Shown here piece by piece: positions 1 through 11,149 of a DNA stretch of 64,000 bases (position 1 is the first letter of the stretch; the number at the start of each line of letters is the position of its first letter). The position numbers were made by a program, and so were the translations under genes. The DNA is taken from NCBI GenBank assembly GCA_021399435.1, contig JAJTUP010000058.1, forward strand, positions 124,001-188,000, read 5' to 3'. The notes beneath the pieces are model-generated. The model did no database searches. It was not told the origin of the DNA and was given only the letters and a program-made list of their open reading frames with translations. This DNA is from Diaporthe sp. PMI_573. Taxonomy: Eukaryota > Ascomycota > Sordariomycetes > Diaporthales > Diaporthaceae.

Positions 1-696
1 GCGCGCGCTCGACATGAAACACCGAGGGGACGCCGACGACGTGATTCACGATCACCGTCAGACCCAGCAGACTCGGACCGGTACAGACCCCTCAACGCCG
101 GCAAAGAGCTCTTTCCCAACAAGAAGCCCCGGGACGCACTTCGTTCAGAGCGGGAAGCATCCTCTCGCGATCGATCTCGGTCTCCGGCGCGCGATGAGCG
201 GGACGCGATGATGGATGATCTCGCAAAGGATAGGGAGGTACAGCGCAATCGCGTCACGGCGCGGTCGCTCAAGGAGCGCATCTCCAGCAGACCTACCCAC
301 AGTATCAGAGAGTTGTTCCCCAACAAGGTATCAAATGGGAGCAAGGCACAAATGGACCAAGTACCCGCAGATGTACTCGCCGGTATGCTACGACTTTCCT
401 ACGACGGCAGTGCTGAGTTTCCCTCTTCTTTCTCTGCGTTTCGCTCTCAGGCACCAAGCCAAAGAATCAAGATGGTAACCATCAACTTTGCAGATCGCGT
501 AACGGACCCCAGTAACGGCATCTCAATCAAGGGTCTGGCCGCACAGCAGGGAATCTCGATCAAGGGCAGCGCGAACAAGAAGGAGCTGTTCCCGGAAAAT
601 CTTGGCGGCAATCTCAACGCTGGAAAGGAGCTGTTTGCTGGTGAGCTCGATGGCCGGGGACGCAGGCGGCAGAAGGCGGAAGACCTGTACTTCTGA
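1..696 (+). CDS. 3' part of RS-rich RNA-binding-type protein (window-edge partial)
   Basis: The reading frame is open from base 1 to a TGA at 694-696, so the window starts inside the gene. The N-terminal part seen is rich in RS/RD dipeptides. Three copies of a KELFP-type motif follow (KELFPNK, RELFPNK, KELFPEN), then GISIKG twice and a basic end, GRGRRRQKAEDLYF. From memory this recalls the C-terminus of fungal NCBP3-like or other mRNA-associated RNA-binding proteins, which would act in nuclear mRNA metabolism. Residues encoded at about 350-450 fit this pattern poorly and may be an intron (possible donor near 360, acceptor near 451). The C-terminus is well supported by the repeated motif; the family name is a guess. 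Confidence 0.45.
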   Translation, partial: ARARHETPRGRRRRDSRSPSDPADSDRYRPLNAGKELFPNKKPRDALRSEREASSRDRSRSPARDERDAMMDDLAKDREVQRNRVTARSLKERISSRPTHSIRELFPNKVSNGSKAQMDQVPADVLAGMLRLSYDGSAEFPSSFSAFRSQAPSQRIKMVTINFADRVTDPSNGISIKGLAAQQGISIKGSANKKELFPENLGGNLNAGKELFAGELDGRGRRRQKAEDLYF

Positions 697-717
697 ATGC
701 ACACTTGGCGAACATGT

Positions 718-1075
718 CTATGAGACAGAGTGAGTGCGCCTTCCAGGTCTGTTGGCGTTGGAACTATGCATTAAGCTTGATATCGTATATTTCCTGCATG
801 TCCCATATTCAGGGTTCTTAGACTGGTAATATCGCTCAGAATCTGTAGAATGGTGGCCTCCATGCCTGTCGAGAATCAATAGCCGATAGACGCCCTTTGT
901 ACGCAGTGTAGTATGTTTTTCAAATTCCTCAATCCATTCCATGGCAATCGAATCACTTGTCCATCGATTTGGGCATGTTTCGATAACCTAGTCGTCAGGG
1001 AGGCCACCTTCCGTATACGAACTCGCAAGGTGCATCTTGGCCTTACGATTATAAGAATGGCGGTCCACACCACCC
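718..1075 (-). mobile_element. Relic of Fot1/pogo-type transposase (DDE_1)
   Basis: In the minus strand, after shifting frame once or twice, the order is GWCGPPFL, then WIEEFEKHT, then KGVYRLLILDRHGGHH. This is the core of the DDE_1 endonuclease of pogo/Fot1 elements, with the second catalytic Asp in LILD. The fragment has stops and frameshifts and no terminal repeats. It matches the relic at 23985-24250, which keeps the adjacent upstream block, so both come from one family. It is not functional. Confidence 0.75.
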
Positions 1076-1079
1076 ATCC

Positions 1080-1579
1080 CTACTGATGAACTTAATGTCC
1101 GTTACCCATTTGCAGTTTCCAGGTTGTATATAAAAATTCCAAAGATATAGGTTACTTTCTAGGAGATGAGCATGAATAAGACCTTCTTATTCTTCTTATA
1201 GTTAATTAGAGGTACTACCCTAGTGCTTCTGAGCGGCCCGCTATATCTGGATACTATCCCTCCATCCCGAATTTCTAATGAATCGTTAAAATGGAAGAAT
1301 ATTGTGCTGGTCAGCTGATCTTTATTGACGAGTCTGGTGTTGATAAAAGAGATGGGCTATGGCGCACTGGGTAGGCGGTGAAGGGAATCTAGCTGAATAA
1401 ACTTGTACCTGGTGGTGGCAAAGATCATGGCTCGGTTCTAAGTACTTCCAGCCCTTGTGATTGTGGTAAAGCTGTCCAGGCATGTGGCCTGTCCGGCTGA
1501 TTGTCCAACCACGTTATACCAAATAAAAGTTATAATTAACTAGACGCCTTGGATAATGCGAGTTTTCCTGGGTGTTCAT
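1080..1579. other. Intergenic, no gene seen
   Basis: AT-rich sequence between the pogo relic and the 3' end of the coiled-coil gene. No open frame with recognisable content was found on either strand. Confidence 0.4.
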
Positions 1580-2443
1580 TTATTCATTGATACTCAGAGA
1601 AATGGTCGCAGACCTGACTCGGTCCATAACTCTGTCCTCGACATCGGCAAGTCTATCTTCTACAAAGTCTTGAAGATCAATTTTGACAAAGTCCATGTGG
1701 TCGTCCATCTTTACGACAACGTAATCATCCATGTGAGCCGACAGGTCGTCGAGCTCATCAGATGCCTTGTCGTGGGCGTCCCGAAGCTCCTGGAGCGACT
1801 CTGTGTGCTCCGCGGCCAGCGCCTTTGCCTCCCGGAGTTCAGTCTCCATGTGTGTAAGTCGGGCTTCTATCCGGCCAACTCTGTCAAGGAGGCGATCGAC
1901 AATGCTGCTACTGCTACCACCTGCCTCTGCGTTGTTCTTTGAATCTAGTCCTTCTCCTCGTCGCTGTCGCTTGCTCAAATGGGGTCCCAGCTGCATCTCG
2001 ACCTCGGCGTCGTTGTACGCAGGCGGGCTGTCGGTGGTTGAGGTCGGGGCCCGGATGTGCATTTCGAGTGCCGGCCAACAGACAGGCCTTCCTCCACGCC
2101 CCTCGTAGAGGCACTTGAGGTCGGCATGTTTCGGGCTGGACTTGAAGGTGCTGATGTTACTCAGTACCTGCGGGGCCGAGTCTGGAAAGGCGTCCTCCTT
2201 GATGTACAGGACGAGTGAGTGCAGCCGCGCGAGCAGATCCAAGGAAGTCAACAGCCGCGAGTCGGCTGCAGTCTTGGGCTTGGGCGAAAAGTAAGGCGCC
2301 GCCGCCGGGCCCACGATGGTGGTGGGCTCGCTCATGGAGAGGTGCAGACACAGCGCTGGAAGGCCCGAGAGGGACGAGGAGGACACCTCGGGGACACGGC
2401 ATGGCTGGACCGTGAGCGAGGCGACGTGCTCGGGCGGGATCAT
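1580..2443 (-). CDS. Conserved fungal coiled-coil protein of unknown function
   Basis: Single-exon ORF of 287 aa with ATG at 2443. The N-terminal half is Pro/Ser-rich, with SPPAYNDAEVE followed by a basic KRQRR stretch (possible nuclear signal) at about residues 140-160. The C-terminal half is a continuous heptad-like coiled coil ending in DFVEDRLADVEDRVMDRVRS. This plan (short Pro-rich start, PPxY-like motif, basic patch, terminal coiled coil) is known to me from a large family of uncharacterised proteins in Fusarium and relatives, often in accessory regions. No catalytic motif is visible. It lies divergent from the small ORF at 2756, with about 300 bp between them as a shared promoter region. 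No stop or frameshift interrupts it. Confidence 0.7.
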   Translation of the reverse strand: MIPPEHVASLTVQPCRVPEVSSSSLSGLPALCLHLSMSEPTTIVGPAAAPYFSPKPKTAADSRLLTSLDLLARLHSLVLYIKEDAFPDSAPQVLSNISTFKSSPKHADLKCLYEGRGGRPVCWPALEMHIRAPTSTTDSPPAYNDAEVEMQLGPHLSKRQRRGEGLDSKNNAEAGGSSSSIVDRLLDRVGRIEARLTHMETELREAKALAAEHTESLQELRDAHDKASDELDDLSAHMDDYVVVKMDDHMDFVKIDLQDFVEDRLADVEDRVMDRVRSATISLSINE

Positions 2444-2755
2444 GGTGTAGACGGCAGTCTGCTCGCGCGTGTCCTCTATTGCCCTTGCATTTTGCTTGAA
2501 CTAATAACTATTCTCACCTTTAACTTTCTGGATCCCTAGAACATCCTTTCGGCCAGTCCCTCCTCTACCGGTACCGGTCAAGCTTCGTCTAGTGCTCCAT
2601 CTCACCTCCCCGTTGACTACTTCGCAGAAAAAGCACTGTCCCCCCGTAGCGGCCCGAATACATCAGCAGCATGAGAAGAGAGAACAACCCAACAAACAAT
2701 GCTCGCATAATTACCAACAAAACCCGCTACACCACCCCTCATTCAACTCCTTACA

Positions 2756-3079
2756 ATGACCCCGAGCCCCCAAATCTCGAAAACGGAAATAGTGATACAC
2801 GAAGACACAAGCGAAAACACCAGCGCAGAGCGAATAGGGAATCAGCTGCAGTACCACACATGGCGATACGCGTCAATAAATGTTACGCCTCTATACGCAG
2901 ATGGTACGGACGGGCTGAGATGGTTCTATGGAAACTTACTAGCTTTTTGGACGAACACAAGCTGCTGCCATAGGCTAAAAATTGCTTATGGCATCACGGT
3001 AGAGAACCTTAGACTTCAGGCCGGGAGGTTTGACTGCTTCGAAGCCCGAGAGCAGAATAAATTAAGAATGGCCTACTGA
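2756..3079 (+). CDS. Possible small protein, unrecognised
   Basis: ORF of 107 aa with an ATG in a good context (ACAATGA). The N-terminus is polar and Thr/Ser/Glu-rich; the middle, with GLRWFYGNLLAFW, is aromatic and hydrophobic. I recognise no family. A competing frame (2671-2973) overlaps it, so at most one is real. Kept because it is divergent from the coiled-coil gene; it could be chance. Confidence 0.25.
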   Translation: MTPSPQISKTEIVIHEDTSENTSAERIGNQLQYHTWRYASINVTPLYADGTDGLRWFYGNLLAFWTNTSCCHRLKIAYGITVENLRLQAGRFDCFEAREQNKLRMAY

Positions 3080-3820
3080 AGCGCGCTTGACGCTCCAAAA
3101 CCCAACTCGATCGCACCGATCTCATCAGACACAACCAAAATCGACAACGGTGCCCTCCGTCCTATAGGCCACCGGGTCAGCAACACTGTCGGCACCAACG
3201 GCAGTCATCCACACCCCCGCCAGCAATCCCCTGGGGTATCCGCGACAGCCCTCAATCCGACAGCCGTCGACGTCCTTGGAGGTCGTTGGAACCCGTTCAC
3301 TTGGTGGGAGTGACTGCACATTGTGGTGGGAGCTGCGTGTGGCTCTCAACCTGGCCGTTGACAAAAGTGCGCTCAATGGACAGGCGATTTTGAACCCGCG
3401 GTCGATACATAAAAGCAAAAGGGCAAGCAAGAATTTGTTCTTTACAGTATATCAAACAGAATGACACTATGTGGGCATTTTTTAGAAACTAAACAAATAT
3501 TCAAAAGCTGAAGCTACTTCTGCTCTTAACTGTACTCCCGTGATCCGATCATTTTGGAAATGTAATTGCAACGACGACAGCTCCGCCTTCTAGCCCTTCA
3601 GTTAAGAGAGCGGGTTTCAAGATTACAATTTAAGATATTTTGTGCTGGATTGTCATAGAACTACATTTTGGAAACCTACTTTCCAAAACAAAAAATATTA
3701 GAGCATCTATATACATATATCCTCTTACAGGTTATAAAAAAGAAAGTTATTTAATTTGATTAAAAGCTTTAAGAGAATCTGACAGATACAAAAGTCTAAA
3801 TTTTCCTTTAACAGAGTTGG
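3080..3820. other. AT-rich intergenic region
   Basis: No supported gene. The stretch from about 3440 to 3820 is strongly AT-rich and leads into the TATA element of the next gene. A short open plus-strand frame at about 3121-3313 has no recognisable content. Confidence 0.4.
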
Positions 3821-3827
3821 TATATAA
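3821..3827 (+). promoter_or_regulatory. TATA box of the TPR-2EXR gene
   Basis: TATATAA sits 33 bp before the first ATG (3854) and 66 bp before the second (3887). A TATA-directed start about 30 bp downstream would leave almost no leader for the first ATG, which favours the second (MNQLDD). Confidence 0.5.
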
Positions 3828-3853
3828 CACCCCACCTTCTTCCACACACGCTT

Positions 3854-5239
3854 ATGTCGTATTTGATCTTCCCCTCATATCACAGAATGAACCAGCTAGA
3901 CGATAACGCCATCCTCGGCCTAAAGCACTACGCCGGTGGGCAGTATGAAAAAGCAGAGCTTCTCTTCCAAAAGTGCCTGAGACGCAAGAATAAAGGCAAT
4001 ATCTACCGCCTCACGATTCAGAATGCTCTGGGGACAACTTATTTCATGCTGGGGAAGTATAATGAGGCAGAGAGTGAACTGTCCAGTACATTAGGAGCGA
4101 TGAAATGGCAAGACCATCCATATACACTCCCCTGCAAGCGCAACCTGGCTTGGACCCACGCGAAGCTGGGCAACCGCAGACAGGCTGAAACTTTGATCCA
4201 GGAAATCTTGGCATCTCTAGAAAGCGATTGCAGCTATGCGAATACTGTTGTACAGGAAATGGTCAAGATACTTGGGTGTGTTGCTCGATCGCAGGAGGAA
4301 AGACCCCAAACTCGTCCACTTACGGTTAGAAACACCAAATCGCAGGAACCGGCTCGGTTCCTGCTCTTCCCCTTATTGCCGGGTGAGATTCGAAATCTAG
4401 TTTAGGAAATAGCGGCTATTGACGTCATAACGCGCCCAAAATGTATCAAAGTACTTATACAGGACTGGAAGATAAGAATGGCGTACACACAAGCCCAAAG
4501 CTTTCCCTTGGTATGCAAAGAAAGCTTTGCAATTTATTTTCAAATTTACTTTCGCCACAATCATGACTCTCTGACGCACGGAGAGCTGAATAATCGGCTT
4601 GCTGTCAACTTTGCACACGATATATTCTATCTCGCAGGAGAGATCCAGGAACTTGACGCCGATTTACAAGAAAAGATTCACAATCTGCAGAAGATTGTCC
4701 TAGACCGCGGCTCTAACGTGAACGAATTCTTTGATTTCCTTCCCAATATCCAAGAAGTATGGCTACTTTTCGCGAGTAGAGCCCAGCTGAATCTCTCGTC
4801 AGCAGAAGGGTACCAGACTGCATGGTCAACCCACCATTGCATCGAGTTTCCTAACGATTTTTATTCTCATTGGTACTATACACGAGACAGATTAGAGTGT
4901 GATGAGACAGGGAGAGCCCCCTGTCCAATTTGCCATTGGCGTAACGGACTTGAGGAGATTGATCTGCGGGAGAATGATCAGTTTATACTTACGTATCCAT
5001 TGTCGCTACAATCTAATCCTTCAGTCAACGAGATTACGCTATCAAAAAAGCCAATCCTCAGATGGGTCCGGCGCGATGGGTCGGACCTTTCAGATCCGTC
5101 TACAAAGACGTATGGCCGCCCGAAAAAGGAACACTTTTGTGAGTTCGCGCTGCGATACTTTTTGCGGCATTTCGGGAATGAGGTTATTCAAACCCTTGTT
5201 GATAAGACTTATTATGAGAGTGAAGAAGAAGAAGAATAA
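3854..5239 (+). pseudogene. TPR - 2EXR domain protein with one in-frame nonsense codon
   Basis: The frame is open from ATG 3854 (or 3887) to 5239 except for one TAG at 4403-4405. Before the stop, about 180 residues form tetratricopeptide repeats (helical pairs around YEKAELLFQK and YNEAESELS). They then enter FLLFPLLPGEIRNLV, the opening of the 2EXR domain, an F-box-like fungal domain. The frame resumes directly after the stop with EIAAID, then ALSF-like and VCKESFAIYF-type segments of 2EXR, and ends in a Glu run. In 2EXR proteins the residue at the stop is the conserved Trp of 'LPxEIRxxIW', so TGG has become TAG. That is a G to A change in CpA context on the other strand, the RIP signature. 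Without the stop the protein would be about 461 aa. Expression of the two halves separately, or read-through, cannot be excluded. Confidence 0.75.
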
Positions 5240-6085
5240 GAAAAACGGGAAGGCGAAGAATAGAATAGCTCTGTTAACGTGAACGGGACTCCCGAGGGAG
5301 GTCTCCCGGATGAGCGCTAAATCACCGAGCTGTTTTTTCAAAGAAGAATGGACAGTTTCCAAAACCTGCGACGTGCAGCTTCAGCCGTGGGAAGGGATAA
5401 TTTCTGTGCTCGGGAGGTACTTTTCACGATTTAGTTTACATGTACCAAATTGAAGGACCGTACTTTAACAAACTTACTTTCTTACCACAAATTAAGACTT
5501 AGTCTGGCGTATTTCAAAGATTTAAAAGCTAGACTGTCAGGAGGTTATGTACCAATACGTAGCCGCAGGCCAACTTACGGTTCCTACAATGTTTCAAAGA
5601 GGCTGAAACGATCATTGTGCTGGCCTGACCCGACCTTTGATATATGGTTTATCTACGTGAGGTATTCTTTCAACGCTTCATTTGCATTTCCTATGAACTC
5701 ATTTCGCCTTACCACTCGGGGACGGATGCAACAGGTCAGGTGTGAGATGGTTGATTTTCGTCGTCTGCGGCACTTTCGCCACCTCCCTAATCAGGAAAAA
5801 AGTGATACAGACGCTGACAGCTAGTTCTGCCAATCCCGAGACAAAAGGTACATCCGAGATACTGGAGTCAGCCAGCGAATTTCACTGAAACGTTGTCTGA
5901 CAATGTCACAGCACGTCCACGCGTAGGAGAGAATTTTATACCCCGGCCAAGTCTTTGCGTGGTTAGGACGCTCAATGGTTGCCCACTAAAGAGAACTTTG
6001 GCGTGACTCATCTGCCTGATTCGCAAAGCTCCCAAAGAACTGAGTAATAAGACTACCTTTCGAATATGGTTTGTCGCTGAGTGCA
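5240..6085. other. Intergenic, no gene seen
   Basis: Contains only short frames lacking an ATG or family resemblance, including one on the plus strand at 5450-5824 that starts with TTG and has no recognisable motif. Confidence 0.35.
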
Positions 6086-6087
6086 AA

Positions 6088-6578
6088 CTAACTATAGTTA
6101 GTTATTATTAGTTGATTATGAGACAATGAAGGCGTCGTACCATCGTGCATAGTCTCCTGTTTGTTTAATAGCGATGGACTGTCGAGGTCCATTTGCGCCG
6201 AAGGTTCCGACTTAGTCACATTAGACAAGTCGGGCGTTCTTGCGTGTATCCCGTCTAAGCTTATAGGAGATCCTGACTGGGTTTGTGATGTCGAACACGG
6301 CTCCTCATCAGGCGCGATATTTGCCCTAGCTGCAATGATCCTTACCGTCAGTAGTAATGCTTCTTCAAGTTCACGAGGCATATTAGGATCTGCTCCGGAA
6401 CCATGTCAGGCATACAATCTTTAGGCTTTAGACTCAGTCTGACCCTCCTCTCGAAGGATCTCGACTGCCTACTGGTCGGGTCCACTGCATCTTCAAGGCT
6501 GGGGAGGGACTCTCGGTCGAAACGAGTCTTAAATTCAATCCGCAGTGAAATAATTAGGGTCCGTATTCCTAACTCCAT
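6088..6578 (-). pseudogene. Fragments of a repeated, once-coding sequence (unknown family)
   Basis: Two minus-strand frames (6348-6578 and 6088-6381) give DAVDPTSRQSRSFERR and, 3' of it, a Ser/Pro-rich tail with MDLDSP. The first block recurs at 8083-8310 as DPTSRQSKSIERK with conservative substitutions. The second block resembles, at DNA level, about 63120-63240. These are degenerate copies of one or two genes whose other copies lie in this window. The function is not recognised; the neighbouring ankyrin gene at the window's end suggests, weakly, an ankyrin protein family. Confidence 0.4.
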
Positions 6579-7074
6579 GGCTCTTTATCAACTTCTGAAA
6601 TGTCTTGACGCGAGCAGGCTGTACCTCCGTGTTCGTGTTCAATGAGGCAATCAACAGCCACCCCTGTTGACGCCCACGGCACAACTGCATCATTGATGCA
6701 GGTTTAGGGAGATATGGGCACCAATAAGGCGAGTGATGAGAATGGCTAACCCCAGCAGGTGTCATGATCTACCCCGGCGGCGAGGCTGAAAGCAAAAAGG
6801 CCCACCCAAGCGAACACGACTGCTGGCTAAACGACAACCACCTCCTCCTGATAGCCAATCGCCGTGGAACCAAGGCGGGCTGTTGACGCCGGGAGGAGCG
6901 AAATACACCAGTTTCATATGATGGCCTGGTTCTCTGACGATATTTGAGGGTGGGAGGCGTATCAACAGGGACCCCAGCCACCTTGTACACTTGATTGCCT
7001 AACGATGTTGTTTCCGCGTGTGCCCTTATGTTCCGAATCATTGTCCTCTTCGAGAATAAACTAGTCCCCACGAG

Positions 7075-7430
7075 CAACCCAAGCCCTAACGATCGGCTGG
7101 AGGATCTTCTCATGGTAGGTCTGCAGATTCATCTTCCCGTTAGTGTTGGAGGGCACGTCGTACCAGTGCAAGCCGTCTTTAAATCCTTCATACCTGATAG
7201 CGGCCCACGCGTGGTACCTCTTCTACTTGATATCGAGATCCCGCTCAGGTTGCTTCTTCTCAACGAGACAATTAGGGCAGCTTCTCTCCCAGGAGCGCCT
7301 GCAAACGTATATTTTCCCCTAGGGGCCGTAGCCAAAGTTGGTCTCGTCTGTAAAGCGTATTCCTCGCCAGTCTTCCGGAAGAGGATATCTCTCAAGCATT
7401 GTCTAACAGTAATCCTCTCTAACGGTCTTT
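7075..7430 (-). mobile_element. Relic of Tc1/mariner-type transposase
   Basis: The minus-strand translation, with a few stops, reads LPEDWRGIRFTDETNFGYGP (first catalytic Asp in TDE). It continues with YHAWAAIRYEGFKDGLHWYD and MNLQTYHEKILQPIVRAW, and ends with FILEEDNDSEH at the position of the second Asp. This is the DDE_3-type core of fungal Tc1-like transposases. The third acidic block is missing, because the sequence changes at about 7010. Stops at several points show it is dead. Terminal repeats were not found. Confidence 0.7.
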
Positions 7431-7511
7431 AATTTTAACAATACCCACGCTTTCTAGCACGCTACGCAGAAGCAGAAGTTACGAGACTTCATAGCCCGTT
7501 AGATTGTCCTC

Positions 7512-8015
7512 CTAGAAGGAGGTGGATCGAGATCTAGAGAAATGGCGCGTTTGCAGAGAATCTGCAAATTGCACTGCACCGATCAATCGATTCTTTTTCG
7601 GCGTATCGTTGTGTACAATCACCATCGTGTAAAAAAAATTCCGTTGGAATGTTAGAGGGTGTTGAAGTTGGGGTTGGAATGCGGAAGAGGGTATTTTGGT
7701 GGGGGTGACGTAATGCGAGTGCGCGTTTTTTTGTCCCGGCCGAGCCTGGAAGATGTGAAAGTGGTTGTTGGTAGACTCAGCTAGCTCAGACTCTCCGGTG
7801 GCTTCTGAATTCCGAGCCCGAATCCCGTGCCAAGTCGCTTCCCGACAACACCCCGGCTTGCGCCGGGGCTCCCCCTGCACTGCCTCACTTTTCTCTTTAC
7901 AATTTAATCTCGCGATTTTATTGGCCATCGTCGTCTGACAAGGGGATGAGGAGGGGTCGCCACCTGCGAGTCTGAGAGCAAATGGCGCAGGATCGCGAGT
8001 TGATGCGGTGCTCAA
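7512..8015 (-). other. Long open frame with a 22-bp motif shared with 51.3 kb
   Basis: This 167-codon open frame contains NNHFHIFQARPGQK. The DNA behind HFHIFQ (about 7744-7767) is nearly identical to 51343-51367, where the same peptide is encoded on the same strand. The ORF has an ATG-less upstream part and low-complexity composition. I read it as the end region of an unidentified transposon family rather than a host gene. Confidence 0.3.
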
Positions 8016-8082
8016 AAAATACTCTGACGCGTTGCCGGGCGAGCAAACATGATCAGGGCCTCAAACTTCACCATCACATCGG

Positions 8083-8312
8083 CTACGTCGTATTTGATTC
8101 CCATCCCGAGTTTGAGTTGCCTGGGCCGAGCCGTTTATTCACTATACGTTTTGCAGCTGTCAGATTTCTGCAGCTGCGCATACTGAGTGCTATCATGCCC
8201 CACAGCCACGCATCCTCACCATATATCCTTTTAGTGTTTATTCTCAGTCTAAACTTCCTCTCGATGGATTTAGACTGCCTACTGGTCGGATCCACTGCAT
8301 CTTTAAGGTCCG
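8083..8312 (-). pseudogene. Second copy of the DPTSRQS-type relic
   Basis: The minus strand gives DPTSRQSKSIERKFRL, which aligns with 6440-6500 (about 60 bp shared at DNA level, centred on the plus-strand run GACTGCCTACTGGTCGG). Differences between the copies are mostly conservative at protein level (R/K, F/I), suggesting both descend from a coding sequence. No family recognised. Confidence 0.35.
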
Positions 8313-8319
8313 GGAGATA

Positions 8320-9380
8320 ATAATCACGATGTGTCTGAAAACCGCCTTTGCTGGAAAAACCTTCGTTCGGTTATTTTACTTGTGAACGTCAATTTTGTAT
8401 TTCAAGAGCAGGTAAAGCTGAATACGGCACAAAATTCATTCAATCCGCGATGCCGAAAACTGGCTGGTACACTAAGAGGACGACTTCCGGCTCTGCCCTG
8501 GCGATCTAACTGCATATGCAGAGCTCGGCTCATGATAGATACAAGACATGTATATAAACATGTTTAGTTCAAGTTAATGCAGCGCATCGCGGAGCGCGAG
8601 AACGCGGTGTAAAACCCGCACCATGTGGGTGTGATTGTACAGACATCGGGGACGTCCAGAAACTACCCAACAGTCACTCCGCTGTGCCTGGCGCGTGGCG
8701 AGTACGTGATGGTATGGCGGCGGGTGTGGGATGGCGCGACATCCTTCCCTAGCCCGCTCAATCTCGGAGAGTTGCAGAACTCACCCGCACTTGGCGTTGA
8801 ACTTCAGGAGTTAATGCAGGACCACAAAGCCCAGGAATGCGAACCTGAACCCTTTTCAAATGCAGGCCAATGTTCTCCTGAGCATCTGAGGATATCACCA
8901 TACACTATGGGATGGTAGGATGGAAATCGACATAAACATCCTGTGAAACACGCTCCAACGACTCCCTAATGTCAACCTTTTGCGCGTTTCTTTTGGATAG
9001 GCGAGACTCTGACACGAGCTTGGTGAATAATGAAACCCAGTCCGATGGAGGAAACCTGCAGCGTGCTGAAAATCCTGGAGCGTGCTGAAATCCATGAGGC
9101 GACAAAATTCTTTGTTAAACTTGGGTACAGGCCACCATTCCGCATTATGCTGTTGTAATGGGTTGTTGTTGTAATTCTCTTCCCGAAGGCAATCAAATAC
9201 TCGGTCCCACCAATGCCACACCGAAAGATCCATGTTGACAATATCGCAAGCGTCAGAACAGACAATCAGCAAGACCTCCTCTGTCCACCACGGCCGGCGA
9301 CAGCTCAATTGCCACCCAAACTGGCTCTTAATAGGCCTGCTCTTTGTCGTAAACAGACATTAAACACACATTTGAATTTG
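8320..9380. other. Region without a supported gene; holds a minus-strand 18-bp repeat unit
   Basis: Several open frames exist on both strands but none has recognisable content. At about 9052-9100 the minus strand carries two to three units of an 18-bp repeat (consensus CGCTNCAGGATTTCAGCA) that forms a longer array at 51.4-51.7 kb. Confidence 0.4.
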
Positions 9381-9381
9381 G

Positions 9382-11149
9382 CTACCATTCGAAGTCGGCG
9401 ACCTCCTTGTCCGTCCACGATTTTCTCACCGAATTCTTGTCCGCCAATAGCTCAATATCGAATTCAACCAACAACCTCTCTCCGCACGGCGCATCCGCAA
9501 TGCAATCTCGAATTATGCCAACAAGGTGGCGCTTCAAAGCATCAAAGTGGTCTTCCCTGCCGCGGGAGACCAAATGTTCAGCACGCGCCTTTGGAGCGGT
9601 GAGCCGAAAATACAAGTACTCAAATTGAGACCGCTCCAGCTGTGTTGGAAGCTCGTCCACTAGTTCGGCAAGCGTCTTGTTCCGGAAGCTCCCTTCCGGC
9701 TTCCAAGAGAGACTTTGAAGTTCGGGATAACGATAATAGCCAACTCGATAGAGGAACTCGACCCGAGCTTGCCCTACCGGAGGTGCCTGACGCCCGTCCT
9801 TGTGCACTGCATCAACCACACCCCTGCCCTCAGCCGGGACGCTGGGGGAGACCAGAGAAATTGAAGACGGCTGTGTTTTTGGAGGGCTCACGTCGATTGA
9901 AGGCTGAGGAGCTGGCTCAGTCAGTGCCACGTGCGCCGAAGGTGCCGCATCGGCGGTCTTGTCATTCAGCCTGCCTGGGCGAATTCCGGTGTTTGGTTGC
10001 AGCGTTGCTTTGTCTCTGGGAGCATTTACAGATCTCTCTTCACCAGCAGCATCACGGACGGTAGCCCTGGGAGAATATGCTGATCCATGGTTGCAGTCGG
10101 ATAAGTTGCTAGAAGTGACTACTTTGTTCCAATGGGTTGGAGCAGGACTTTCTGCAAGGTCTGAATTTGAGTGCTGGAGAGACGGGGCTAGTGCCGGATG
10201 TTGATCCCTTGTCGCAGACCGCGATGCGTGTTGCCGCTGCCTCCGCCTGCGAGAGACTCTATTTGTCCCTAGACAAGCAAGCCGTTTTCCGGTCCGTTTT
10301 AACGGCATCAGACGGGCCAAGGGTCTCTCGTTACCCCTCAGCCGCCTAGCAGGTTCTTCTATATTGGTATTGGGAGTAACTTGGCGAGGACCCTGTCCGA
10401 CACATGTTAGAAAAGTGTTTAATTCCCTAAAAGCGGGAATGGAGTATAGGTTGTTTACTAATGGAGCGCCATGCGAAGCGAAACTGATGGCAGTCGTATT
10501 GACGCCGTGTGAGGCAGTGTGGTTAGGGCCTATTGATGACCTGCAAATTCTCGTTAGACGAACAATTAGGTAGTAGAGGATGAGCACGATCCCATACTTT
10601 AGATCGACAAGCGCTTGGGCAGCATCAAGACTGGCGGCCTCATCAACGACGATGTGATCAAGGCGTCTCCCAGCTGTTACGTCAACCTCGCCAGCCATTC
10701 CTTTGTTCTTCTTGTATTTGATGTTGCGATGTTGCTGGATGTTCAAGCGCCAGAAAAGCTGCTTCATTATTTCTTCGATCCTTGAAAATAATCAGCTCGA
10801 GAAGAGATTTTTTTTGGGTGGCTGGATGTTGTTACCGGGCACCGTGAGTCAAGTACTTCCACTTGTTGGACCAAATTGACACATCGTCGTCAGGCCAGAA
10901 AAGTCTTCCGTTTCTATGTACTACAAGATAGGATCGAACCATCTCACCCAACGCAGTTTGATGTGCTCTCCAGTCATGCAGTGAGCTGCCCTCCCACCCT
11001 TGACTACTAACAAACGTCTTTCGGAAAACCTGGGCGCTTTCGTAGAATGCTTGACATCTTGGTAGCTGAGGGTCACCGTAATCCAGGTTTTCTCGTAGAG
11101 CGGTGATAGGAGGGACCGAGGTTGGGTTGATGAGAGGTTGCATGATCAA
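9382..11149 (-). CDS. Conserved fungal hypothetical protein, three exons
   Basis: Spliced as complement(9382..10540, 10598..10780, 10836..11149), giving 551 aa in one frame. Intron 10781-10835 has donor GTAACA and acceptor TTTCAAG. Intron 10541-10597 has donor GTATGG, branch CTAAC and acceptor TTGCAG. The start ATG is at 11149. Exon 1 carries DVSIWSNKWKYLTHGAR. The first intron joins it to IEEIMKQLFWRLNIQQHRN, a motif I remember from uncharacterised fungal proteins with a WSNKW..YLTH..R...I signature. The middle is a Ser/Pro/Arg-rich disordered linker. The last 130 residues are a folded-looking block (VEFLYRVGYYRYPELQSL to KEVADFEW). No enzyme motif is visible. The intact frame across two canonical introns argues for a working gene. 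Confidence 0.7.
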
